From the NCBI RefSeq assembly GCF_018687715.1, contig NC_056761.1, forward strand, positions 15,581,501-15,645,500: DNA of 64,000 nt. Direction: 5' to 3'. The notes beneath the pieces are model-generated. The model saw nothing but the letters and a program-made list of their open reading frames with translations. It did not search any database and had not been told where the DNA came from. The DNA comes from Carya illinoinensis (taxonomy: Eukaryota; Streptophyta; Magnoliopsida; Fagales; Juglandaceae). This document shows, piece after piece, positions 1 to 10,764 of the stretch (its first letter is position 1; each line of letters begins with the position of its first letter). The position numbers were made by a program, and so were the translations under genes.

Positions 1-821
1 GGTAGAAAATGACGTTAGATTTATAATATTTTGGCTTCTCGTTTAAAGGGAGGCCTAAATGATGTTAGATGAGTATTAACACACTTATTATTTATTGGAT
101 TAGGACCAACTAACGCTGAAGGAACTGAAGCAGATCGAGGTAAGTAGCTATGATCATGCTTCTATGCAAAGTTCTCTTGTGAAATAATCTCTCTATCTCT
201 TTTCAAACGTTGCTCTAAATAAAGAGTAAATGAACCTATATTATATACAAGCCTTTCTTGGTAGCTCCTGTTAAGCATCCTATCGATTATAATTCTTTGT
301 ATGTGCATAAGGTAATGCATGCATGAAGATTTTAAGTTATGAGATTTTCATACATGCTTCTTTAAATAACTAATATCCTACTTATATGTAAGCATGACAT
401 GAAATGTTATTTTTTCAAAATAAATGCATATGCATTGGACTAAGAAAAGATACTGAAAATGCTTGACTGCAAAGAAAGAAAAGAAATAAACAAAAGTTGA
501 AGTATGAAAATAGGTAATGGCCATATGAATGGAAAGGGTACTAAAGGACTGGACAGATTGCAATGCCGAGTAAGTAGTACTGGTAGTGCACCTAGTGCTA
601 CACCCTGACGAAAATGGATTCCTAACCTTTGGCCATGGGTGGAGTCCAGGTCCAAAAGACACAGGGGTGTAATAGTGTGCCAACCAAAAGAAAGTAAAAG
701 ATAAAAGTAAAGGTTATGCATGAAAGTATGATGTATAAGTATGTTTGAAAGTATGATGTAAATGTGTGCATGAAAGTATCATTTAAACGTATGCATGCTT
801 TAAAAAAAAAATACTAGGTTT
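1..821. other. Unclassified AT-rich repeat-like DNA
   Basis: I find no supported gene here. The block around 540-700 and a second block around 1060-1170 resemble the downstream part of plant LTRs: a 'tactgagtattaa' box, then a transcribed-looking stretch with 'gatgaagcgactgaagag', which echoes 'gctgaaggaactgaagcag' near 114-135. This could be an old LTR fragment, but I cannot place its ends. The short ORFs here have no recognisable domains. Confidence 0.3.
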
Positions 822-1025
822 TGCTTGGCCATTAAGACTTCTCAGATGAGAATTTTGAGTTTTAAGATTAAATATTAAAATATTATATTTTAATTATTGT
901 TTTGGGATTTGAAAAAGTTAAGAAAAAATTGAATTGTTTATTATATTTTATATAGAGATTTGAAAAAGTTGTAATGATGAGATGAGAATTTTGTGTTTGA
1001 GATAAAATATTCCAATGGCCAAACA
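822..1025. mobile_element. MITE, hAT-like family, copy 1
   Basis: The ends form imperfect inverted repeats: TGCTTGGCCATT on the left and AATGGCCAAACA on the right. The interior is AT-rich and has the motifs 'tttgaaaaagtt' and 'gatgagatgagaat'. Similar motifs occur in reverse complement in the element at 56063-56312 ('aactttttcaaat', 'tcatctcaactcat'). There is no coding capacity. The short length, inverted ends and several copies in one window indicate a non-autonomous DNA transposon. The hAT assignment is inference, because I could not define an 8-bp target duplication. Confidence 0.6.
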
Positions 1026-1274
1026 GTACCTAAATGCTTATGAAGTTAACAACATGCTGTACTGCTTACTGAGTATTAAGCTCATTTTGTGTTTATGTTT
1101 TAAATGTCCAAGTACAGATGAAGCGACTGAAGAGCTGGGTACTACGGAGGAGGGAGGGGAAAACGTTTTGTAGTCTGTTGGTTGTTTGGTCCTTTTGGTG
1201 ATGACATATGTTTTTCATGCGTGATGCATTTGAGCTCGTCATGTATTATTTTACTTTATAAAAAAAATAGGCAT

Positions 1275-1317
<43 letters not shown>

Positions 1318-1379
1318 ATAGTTATAATAGGAAAAGAACATGTACGGGATCATGGCCTCGTTCATGATAAGCTAGGGTT
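1026..1379. other. Intergenic sequence with (TAA)n microsatellite
   Basis: There is no gene. An uninterrupted AAT/TAA trinucleotide run of about 37 bp lies near 1278-1315. The segment ends directly at the target duplication of the Tekay-like element. If the CACTA transposase at 10765 once continued here, I cannot recognise it. Confidence 0.6.
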
Positions 1380-1384
1380 GTGAC

Positions 1385-1797
1385 TATGATATCCCCTTTT
1401 TACGTGTATTTTCACTAAAGGAATATTTTAATTTAATTAAAATAATAGTTTTTTTATTTTAAATTATTGGATTTTAATTGGATTTTATTTGTTATTTGAG
1501 TTTAAATTGTTGTTTAATTTATTTTAGCTTGTTTTTGGATTTAAAATTAAATAGTTAGTTTTTACTAGTTATTTATTATATTTTAGTTTTACGTTATGTT
1601 TAAGATATTTTCTTGGTTTTATTGCTTTTAAAGTTTTTTTCGCTGGATCAGTTGTTGAACCCCAGAAGTGAGGATTGGACCTTATTTCCTTTCCCCATCT
1701 TTTCTTTTCTCTTTTTCCTTTCTCTTTCTTCTCTTTTTCTTTCTTTTTCTTTCTTTTTTTTCCTTCCTTCTTCCCCGTGCATCGATCCCCCCCGTGC

Positions 1798-1839
<42 letters not shown>

Positions 1840-3552
1840 TCACGCCGAAGCACCTAGCCGCCCAGTACCGCCGCTCGCCGGCGACGTACCCACGCCACCA
1901 CCACCGTTTTCTTCCCCTCCCTCCGGTGAACCACTCCATCAAGTTTTATCTCCAACCATGCCGCCGTTTAGCCGGAAAACCATCTTCAAGCCTAGCGGCT
2001 TTTCCTTCGATTTGCCGCCGTCGCTCCACCTCTGGCCACCACCTCCTCACCACTTCATCACCGACTCCTTGCCGTCCTAAACCACCCATTTCTGGCCTTA
2101 ATCCGTCGATGGAACAGTCTGATTTGGGTATTTTGGCCTCCTATCGCCGTTTTCGCCGCCACCCACAGCCGACTCTCACTTCCGCTAGCTTCATAAACAC
2201 CTCTAAGTCATTCCCTATCAATCCCGAGCCTTGGTTTGTCCCCGTTCAAAAGTGGGTATTTTACAACCCACGACCACAGTGTTTTTACATTGTTACGTTG
2301 CTTTCTCCTCGTCGATCCTTTGAAAATTATCTTATAGCGCTGTAAGTATTTTCCAAACTCTACTCTTAGATTTAAATGTATTATGCTCTTACAATATTTA
2401 TTTATCTGTTGGTTGGTTGATTCCGGACTTAGTCCGAAGAGTTCGGGGGTCGGATGGATTGAGGACGGAGTGCTTGGTTTTGGTTGTTTGTGATTGCTTG
2501 GTTATTTGTGCCATGAGGCATGCGTTACATATTGCATACATGTGTATTTTATTTTAAGTGAGAAAAATCATGTTTTGTTGGCGTAAATGGATTTCGGGTG
2601 CGTGTATCTCACGAGCCCAAGCCGGGATGGGTTATTATCTCGGTGGAGCTCCTCTGGTCACTCGAGAGTGGATAATACTGAGTGACAACCCCTGAGTTGT
2701 CGCAGGACGATGACCGGATCGCACGATACGGTAACGCTGTCGTGTCGACTCCGTGGCCCTAGAGTGGCGGGGACTAGAGGATGGCCTGGCCAGGTACGCC
2801 CTGGGTGCGAGTTTGGGCATCTCTTGTTTAGGTGTCACACGCGTAGTCGTTACCTACGGTGTGGCATAGAGCTAGGATGTGCGGATGATCCGTAGAGGAG
2901 ATCATGGTGCATGCATAATTGGATCGTTTTTATGGTTTTCAGATGTGGGCCATTTTCTGGGGAAATGGCGAGGTTTGGCTTTGAGGCTTTGATCCATTTT
3001 CTGGAAAAATTGTGGTTTGGGCCATTATCTGGGATAATGGCGAGGCTTAGTTTTAAGCGATATGTTTTTGGGCCAAATGGGTTTTTGGCGTGCGTGGAAA
3101 AATATGGTTTTACGGGACATGTGCATTGGCTTGTCTTTCATGCATGTTGTTTGAGTTTTAAATGTTTTTATCTAGTGGTGTTTGGATTTTACGTACCTGC
3201 GGCACCATTTTTGATACCGTAGATTTTGGTGCAGAGTTCGAGGAGGAGGAGGAGGCTGAGCTCGAGGATGCGGCTCCACCAGAGTTCTGAGTTGGGTTAT
3301 GCTTTGTATTTGGCTTTGAAATAATATTTGTGTTTTGTAATATATTAATATGTAGGTTTTGAACAGGTTTGTATTAAACAAGAAAAATTCTGGTACTTAG
3401 TTTATGACTTTGCTTTTCGCTGCATGTTTCTCGTGCACATTTGTTGCTTTTGCACACACTTGGCACTTGTCGATAGGGTGGTGACCCGTGTTGTCATCAT
3501 CCAAACGTCTTGATTTTTCCGTGTCCGTGTGTCGGGATTTGGGGGCGTCACA
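1385..3552 (+). repeat. 5' LTR of the Tekay-like element
   Basis: It aligns along its whole length to 8503-10759. It contains a polypyrimidine tract with (CT)n at 1801-1837, followed by a GC-richer stretch, and ends GGGGGCGTCACA. The short ORFs over the CT run (Ser/Leu or Arg/Glu repeats) are translation artefacts. The LTR should carry the promoter and polyadenylation signals, but I cannot assign a TATA box with confidence. Confidence 0.95.
1801..1837. repeat. (CT)n microsatellite in the 5' LTR
   Basis: About 37 bp of pure CT. The matching tract in the 3' LTR (8923-9006) is about 84 bp, so slippage has changed the length since the two LTRs were synthesised as identical copies. Confidence 0.97.
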
Positions 3553-3554
3553 AG

Positions 3555-3566
3555 TGGTATCAGAGC
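3555..3566 (+). promoter_or_regulatory. Primer-binding site (initiator tRNA-Met)
   Basis: TGGTATCAGAGC lies 2 bp after the 5' LTR and matches the complement of the 3' end of plant initiator tRNA-Met, the usual primer for this retrotransposon group. The same site follows the 5' LTR of the second element at 21760. Confidence 0.95.
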
Positions 3567-3840
3567 GGTTTGGCTCTGGGTAAAACCACATGTCCCGTAG
3601 GGAGTACCAGAATGTTTTTAAAGTTGTGTTTTAAAAATTTATTTTAAGTAAAGTTGCTATTTGACATGTTTTATTTGTTTGAACTTGTTTGCTTGTTTTT
3701 ATTTATTTAGTTATGTTATTGCATGCTGGTTTCTTTTGTTTCTTGTTATGTGGTGTTGGTTTTGTTTTTTTTAGGCTTTATGTTGTTGGTTTTTATTTTT
3801 TTTCTTAAAGGGGGGTCAAAGGTTGTGTTGTGGCAGGAAA

Positions 3841-6800
3841 ATGGTGAGATCAAAGAAATCTACTCAGGAGCCACGGGACGATACATCGAGAGATGACTCC
3901 ATAGCCCAAGCAATACGGCAGATGACAGAGTTCATGCAACAGAATTTTAGGCCATAGCAGGTAGGGCCTTGGCCACAACAAGGAGGACCTTGGCCACAAC
4001 AAGGGGGTCCTTGGCCACAACAGGAAGGGTCTTGGCCGCAACAAGGAGGACCTTGGCCACAGCAAGGGGTCCTTGGCCACAACAAGAAGGGTCTTGGCCT
4101 CAACAAGGAGGGCTATGGCCACAACAAGGAGGTCCTTGGCCACCTCAGGGAGGGCCTTGGCTATACCCAGGAGGGCCTAGTAGCATGGTGCAAGCCGAAT
4201 GCATCTATGAGCGCTTTCTAGCGCATAGAAATCCACACTTCATTGGAGAAGAGGATCCACTTCAAGCTAGAAAGTGGGTTAGAGACTTGGAAAGAACTTT
4301 TGAGGTGTGTGGTTACACTGAGGTGCAACAAGTGCTCTATGCCAGCTATCTGTTGCAAGGCACTGCTTCTGATTGGTGGGATACTAAGAGAGTAATGTTG
4401 GAATCAGAATTGGGATCTTTTGCCACTGTGACCTGGCAGCGCTTCAAGAAAGAGTTTAATGATCGCTTTTTTCCCGCTTCTGTAAGGCGGCAAAAGGCAA
4501 GAGAATTCTCAAGCTTGGTTCAAGAGAGCATGACCGTGGAACAGTACGCCCGGAGATTTATAGAACTTGGGCGATTTGCTCCCCACCTCATCGCCACAGA
4601 GGAAATGCGAGCTGAGCATTTCCAGGAGGGACTACGTCCTGATATATGTCGTATGGTGGTTAGCTACCGGATATCCACTTTTGAGGATTTAGTGGATGTG
4701 GCCACTCTTCTGGTGGGGCTCGATGCTATAATTGTGGCCATCAGGGTCACTTTGCTCGTGAGTGTCCGATGCCAGTTCAAGGAAGCCGTGGAGGTAGACG
4801 CGATGGAAGAACAAATCCAAGACAAGCAGTGCAAGCCCAGGTTTATGCTGTCACACCCAGAGTTGTGGATGATGAGGCACTAGCGACCCATGATGCTGGA
4901 GTAATTACAGGTATGGATCTAATTTAATTTTACGTTGGATTTGATTTTGGTGTGCTTTGATTTCTTTGTGTATTTGGATTTCATGGGTTTATGTGTTTGG
5001 TTCAGGGAGAGTCCATTTATATGAGTTTTATGCTTGCACTTTGTTTAATTCGGGTGCTTCACAGTCATTTGTATCTTCCACTTTTGCTCGGATGTGTAAT
5101 TTGATTACGGAACCCTTGCCGAAGTCATTGATAGTAGCTCTACCCAATGGTGAAATGGTGTGGTGTTTCAAGGTTGCTTTGGGTTGCCCATTAAATTTTG
5201 ATGGAAGGTTCTTGGATGCTGGTTTGGTGGTGTTTAAGCTGTTGGGTTTTGATATCATTCTCGGGATGGATTGGCTATACCGATATTCTGCGAGTATTAA
5301 TTGCAGAAGTCGGGTAATTAGCTTTCAGCTTCCAGATGGTGATTTTATGAATTTGCGGGAAGTAAGCTAAAAGAAAAGCCGGTAATTATATCGGCAATTC
5401 AAGCAAAAAGAGAGATTGCATGGGAAGCGGAAGCCTTCTTAGTTCAGATGGTGTCTACGCCGTCTGAGAAGAAGTCTTTGGTAGACATCCCCATTGTGGA
5501 AGAATTTCTGGACGTGTTTGTGGATGACTTGCCTGGGCTACCCCTTGTGAAATGGAGTTTGTTATAGACTTGGAACCTAGAGCGGCTCCTGTACATAAAG
5601 CTCCTTATCGCATGGCACCGGCTGAATTAAAAGAGTTGAAGACTCAGTTGCAAGAGCTGGTAGATAAGGGGTTCATTCAGCCTAGTACTTCACCGTGGGG
5701 TGCGCCAGTGCTGTTCGTTAAAAGAAAGATGGAACCCTTCGTATGTGCATTGATTATCAGGAATTAAATAAGGTGACCATCAAGAATAAATATCCTCTCC
5801 CGCGGATAGATGATTTATTTGATCAGCTTCAAGGATCAGTTGTGTTCTCGAAGATTGATTTGAGGTCAGGATACTACCAATTGAGGATCAGAGACAAGGA
5901 TGTGCCCAAAATTGCTTTCAGGTCGAGATATGGGCATTATGAATTTAAGGTGATGCCGTTTGGGATAGTCAATGCCCCTGCTGCTTTCATGGATTTAATG
6001 AATCGGGTATTTCTACCTTATTTGGATTCCTTTGTGGTAGTATTCATTGATGATATTCTAATTTATTCCCGAGATGTTGAGGAGCATGTGTATCATCTTC
6101 GTCTAGTTCTTGGAAAATTAAGATAACACCAGTTGTATGCCAAACTCAGCAAGTATGAATTCTGGTTGGAGGAAGTCAGATTTCTTGGGCATGTGATTTC
6201 CCGAGACGGAATGGCTGTTGATCCTAGTAAAGTGGAAGCCATTTTGTCATGGCAGCGTCCGACTACCATGCGCGAGATCTGGACTTTCTTGGGACTTGTC
6301 GGATATTACAGAAGATTTGTGGAGGGATTTGTTCACCTATTCGGACCTCTCACAGCTTTGACTTGGAAGAATGCAGAATTTTTTTGGTCAAAGAAGTGTG
6401 AGAGAAGCTTCCAAGAATTGAAGAATAGGTTGACGATTGCACCAGTGTTAGCACTTCCAGAACCGCACAAGCCATTTGTAGTCTTCAGCGATGCGTCTAA
6501 ATTCGGATTGGGTTGTGTCCTTATGTAGGAAGGACGGGTTGTTACTTATGCATCTCATCAGCTAAAGGACCATGAGAAGAATTATCCGACGCACGATTTG
6601 GAATTGGCTGCGATTGTTTTTACTCTCAAGATCTAGCGACACTTTTTGTATGAGAAAGCTTGTGAGGTATACACCGATCACAAGATCTTGAAGCACTTGT
6701 TTTCCCAGAAGAATCTGAACATGAGGCAGAGGCGATGGCTAGAGTTAATCATTGACTACCAGTGCGAGATCAAGTATCATCCGGGGAAGGCAAATATAGT

Positions 6801-8382
6801 TGCTGATGCTTTGAGCCGAAAATCGCACTTGGAAGATGAAGTCGAGCCGTCAGAATTGGATTCTTTGCTTTGTGGGATGAGAAGGCTCCTTATTGAGAGT
6901 TCACAGCAAGAAGAGATTTTATCTTCAGTTCTTGATATTCAGGTAACTGATTTTGAGGAATTGAAGACTCTTCAGAGGAAGGATCCGAAGCTGGTGGATA
7001 TCAGAAAAAGAGTCAGAAAATCTCAAGGGCCGTTGCACTATAGTATGGATGAAGATGGAATTCTTTGATTCCGAGATCGTAGGGTGGTCCCCAAAGATTC
7101 AGAATTCAACGAGCGGATCATGGCAGAAGCTCATGCGACCCCTTATTCAATTCATCCCGGCAGTACGAAAATGTACCGGGATTTGAAGAAAAATTACTGG
7201 TGGGATGGAATGAAGAGAGATATAGCCTTGTATGTTGAGAAATGCCACACATGTCGTCAAGTCAAGGCCGAGCATCAAAGACCTGTTGGTATACTCCAAC
7301 CCCTCCCTATTCCTGAGTGGAAGTGGGATGACATCACGATGGACTTTGTAGTGGGCTTACCGAGGACGCCTAGTGGAAAAAATTCTATTTGGGTGATTGT
7401 TGACCGGTTAACGAAGAGTGCTCATTTCTTACTTGTTAATAATACCGATTCCTTGGGTAAGTTGACTCGCTTGTACGTCAAGGAGATAGTACAGTTGCAC
7501 GGCATACCGAAGAGTATAGTGTTGGATCGAGACCCAAGGTTCACATCTCAGTTCTGGAAGAGTTTGTAGGCAGTATTGGGTACTAAGTTGAAGTTCAGTA
7601 CTGCATATCACCCGCAGACAGACGGCCAATTAGAGTGCACCATTCAGACCCTTGAAGATATGTTGCGGGCATGTGTCATGGAATTTCAAGGGAGTTTGGA
7701 AAATCACTTGCCGCTCATAGAGTTTGCGTATAATAATAGTTTCCATGCGACCATTCAGATGGATCCCTATGAAGCTCTTTATGAGAGGAAGTGCAGATCG
7801 CCTTTATGTTGGGATGAAGTCGGGGAGAGTAAGATAATTGGACCCGAAATAATTCAAGAGATGCAAAGCCAAGTTCGGATCATCAGGGATAAAATGGCGG
7901 CAGCTCAAAGTCGTCAGAAAAGCTACGCTGATACCAGGAGGAGAGAGTTATCTTTAGAAGAAGGTGATTGGGTTTATCTCAAAGTCTCTCCCATGAAAGG
8001 AGTTAAGCGTTGTGGTAAGAAGAGGAAGCTGGATCCGAGGTATGTCGGCCCTTTTCAGATTTTGGAGAAGGTAGGGTCCGTCGCTTATAGAGTTGCTTTG
8101 CCAGAATATTTTGGGGATATTCATGATGTCTTCCACGTATCATCCTTGAAGAAGAATTTTGGACAACAAGAGCCGTGCTTTGTCGACCCAGAAAGTATTC
8201 AGTTGTAACCGGACATTACTTATGAGGTTGTTCCGTCGCAGATCATGGATTGGAAAGAGCAACAGTTGAGGTCCAAGACGATACCTTTGGTTAAGGTGGT
8301 ATGGGGAGATCTGTTAGCTCAAGACTTCTCTTGGGAGAGAGTAGCTGACATGAGGGAGCAGTACCCCTACTTGTTTGAGTAA
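3841..8382 (+). pseudogene. Gag-pol polyprotein of the Tekay-like element, degraded
   Basis: The start ATG at 3841 follows the leader. Gag has an N-terminal GPWPQQ-type repeat (3960-4180), a retrotrans_gag core (about 4200-4700) and a CCHC knuckle at 4724-4765. The knuckle is out of frame with the core, and the linker between them is missing. Protease has FNSGAS where the family has FDSGAS (Asn codon 5047-5049). RT starts near 5552, is frameshifted near 5735, and keeps FIDD at 6043-6054. RNase H keeps FSDAS near 6485. Integrase keeps its HHCC zinc site and D (7342), D (7525), E (7633). A chromodomain-like tail lies at about 8209-8382. In-frame stops near 3956, 6124, 6526, 6634, 7066, 7567 and 8206 show it is not functional. 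The family polyprotein normally runs open throughout. Confidence 0.95.
3960..4180 (+). repeat. 21-bp tandem repeat inside gag
   Basis: About ten imperfect copies of a 21-bp unit (core 'ccttggccacaacaagga') encode repeats of Gly-Pro-Trp-Pro-Gln-Gln-Gly. Indels shift the reading frame partway, so the heptad pattern moves between frames. This low-complexity Trp/Pro/Gln head precedes the conserved gag core. Confidence 0.9.
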
Positions 8383-8490
8383 AAGACGGCACGTCTCTTA
8401 ATCTTGGTCACAGGTGGTTTTATGTGGAATTATGTGGCTTGTTTTAAGTTGGTGTTTGATCTTGCAAATTTCGAGGACGAAATTTATTTT

Positions 8491-8502
8491 AAGGGGGGAG
8501 GA
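8491..8502 (+). promoter_or_regulatory. Polypurine tract
   Basis: The purine run AAGGGGGGAGGA abuts the 3' LTR at 8503. This is the expected second-strand primer position. Confidence 0.92.
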
Positions 8503-8918
8503 TGTGATACCCCATTTTTACGTGTATTTTCACTGAACGGATATTTTAATTTAATTAAAATAATAGTTCTTTTATTTTAAATTATCTGATTTTAATTGGA
8601 TTTTATTTGTTATTTGACTTTAAATTGTTGTTTAATTTATTTTAGCTTATTTTTGGATTTAAAATTAAATAGTTAGTTTTTACTAGTTATTTATTATATT
8701 TTAGCTTTACATTATGTTTAAGATATTTTCTTGGTTTTATTTCTTTTAAAGTTTTTTTTCGTTGGATCAGTTGTTGAACCCCAGAAGTGAGGATTGAACC
8801 TCATTTCTTTTCCCCATCTTTTCTTTTCTCTTTTTCCTCTCTCTTTCTTCTCTTTTTCTTTCTTTTTCTTTCTTTTTTCTTTTACTTCCTTCTTTCCCGT
8901 GTGTCGACCCCCCCGTGC

Positions 8919-9010
<92 letters not shown>

Positions 9011-10759
9011 CCTTCACGTCGAAGCACCCAGCCGCCCAATACTGTCGCTCGCCGGCGACGTGCCCCACACCACCACCACCGTTTTCTTCCCCTCCCTCCG
9101 GTGAACCACCCCACCAAGTTTTATCTCCAACTGTGCCGCTGTTTAGCCGGAAAACCATCTTCAAGCCGAGCGGCTTTTCCTCTGATTTGCCGCCGTCACT
9201 CCACCTCCGGCCACCACCTCCTTGCCACTTCATCACCGACTCCTTGCCGTCCTAAACCACCAATTTTTGGCCTCAATCCATCGCCGGAACAGTCCCCACG
9301 AGCAAACTCTCCGATTTGGGTATTTTGGCCTCCTACCGTCGTTTTCGCCGCCACCCACAGCCAACCCTCACTTCCGCTAGCTTCATAAACACCTCTAAGC
9401 CATTCCCTATCAATCCCGAGCCTTGGTTTGTCCCCGTTCAAAAGTGGGTATTTTACAACCCACGGCCACAGTGTTTTTATATTGTTACGTTGCTTTCTCT
9501 TCGCCGTTTGCTGCTCGCCGATCCTTCAAAAATTATCTTATAGCGCTGTAAGTATTTTCCAAACTCTACTTTTAGATTTAAATGTATTATGCTCTTACAA
9601 TATTTATTTATCTGTTGGTTGGTTGATTCCGGACTGAGTCCAAGGAGTTCAGGGGTTGGATGGATTGAGGACGGAGCGCTTGGTTTTGGTTGTTTGTGAT
9701 TGCTTGGTTATTTGTGCCATGAGGCGTGCATTACATATTGCATACATGTGTATTTTATTTTACGTGAGAAAAATAATGTTTTGTTGGCATAAATAGATTT
9801 CGGGTGCGTGTATCTCATGAGCCCAAGCCGGGATGGGTTATTATCTCGGTGGAGCTCCTCTGGTCACTCGAGAGTGGATAATACTGAGTGACATCCCCTG
9901 GGTTGTCGTAGGGTGATGACTGGATCGCACGATACAGTAACGCTGTCGTCTCGACTCCGTGGTCCCTAGAGTGGCGGGGACTAGAGGATGGCCTGGCCAG
10001 GTACGCGCTGGGCGCGAGTCTGGGCATCTCTCATTTAAGTGTCACACGCGTAGTTGTTACCTACAGTGTGGCACAGAGCCAGGGTGTGTGGATGATCCCT
10101 AGGGGAGATCATAGTGCATGCATAATTGGATCGTTTTTATGGTTTTCAGATGCGGGCCATTTTTTGGAAAAATGGCAAGGTTTGACTTTGAGGCTTTGAT
10201 CCATTTTCTGGGAAAATGGTGGTTTGGGCCATTATCTGGCATAATGGCGAGGCTTGGTTTTAAGCGATATGTTTTTGGGCCAAATGGGCTTTTGGTGTGC
10301 GTGGAAAAATATGATTTTACGGGACATGTGCATTGGCTTGTCTTTCATGCATATTTTTTGAGTTTTATATGTTTTTATCTAATGGTGTTTAGATTTTACT
10401 TACCTGTGGCACCATTTTTGGTATCGTAGATTTTGGTGCAGAGTTCGAGGAGGAGGAGGAGGCTGAGCCCGAGGATGCGGCTCCGCCGGAGTTTTGAGTT
10501 GGGTTATGCTTTGTATTTGGCTTTCAAATAATATTTGTATTTTGTAATATATTAATATGTAGGTTTTGAACAACTTTGTATTAAACAAGAAAAATTCTGG
10601 TACTTAGTTTATGACTTTGCTTTTCGCTACGTGTTTCTCGTGCACATTTGATGCTTTTACACACACTTGGCACTCGTCGATAGGGTGGTGACCCGTGTTG
10701 TCATCATCAGGACGTCTCGATTTCCCTGTGTCCCTGCGTGGGGATTTGGGGGCGTCACA
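8503..10759 (+). repeat. 3' LTR of the Tekay-like element
   Basis: It begins TGTGATACCCC and ends GGGGGCGTCACA. It matches the 5' LTR with scattered substitutions, a longer CT tract and small indels; for example it has extra bases around 9280-9305 and 9505-9525. It is followed directly by GTGAC, the target duplication. Confidence 0.95.
8923..9006. repeat. (CT)n microsatellite in the 3' LTR
   Basis: About 84 bp of CT, more than twice the length of the allelic tract in the 5' LTR. Confidence 0.97.
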
Positions 10760-10764
10760 GTGAC

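Larger units (their letters stand above)
1385..10759 (+). mobile_element. Full-length Tekay-like chromoviral Ty3/gypsy LTR retrotransposon
   Basis: The element is 9,375 bp. Two LTRs of 2,168 and 2,257 bp bracket an internal region with a tRNA-Met primer-binding site, a degraded gag-pol and a polypurine tract. A perfect 5-bp target duplication GTGAC lies at 1380-1384 and 10760-10764. The left terminus reads TATGATA where the right LTR reads TGTGATA, so the canonical TG has mutated to TA. The domain order is gag, protease, RT, RNase H, integrase and a C-terminal chromodomain; that order with long LTRs and the initiator-Met primer fits the Tekay/Del clade. The element is autonomous in structure but dead, with several in-frame stops and frameshifts. 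The target was the edge of a CACTA transposase remnant. Confidence 0.95.

Noticed and set aside
378..721. Two overlapping minus-strand ORFs
   Set aside because: They are in different frames over the same DNA, have no recognisable domain, and are AT-rich low-complexity at their ends.
1569..2080. ORFs rich in Ser/Leu or Arg/Glu over CT tracts (also near 8767-9255, 19444-19886, 37187-38081)
   Set aside because: They are translations of CT microsatellites and polypyrimidine tracts inside LTRs, with no domain and open frames on both strands.
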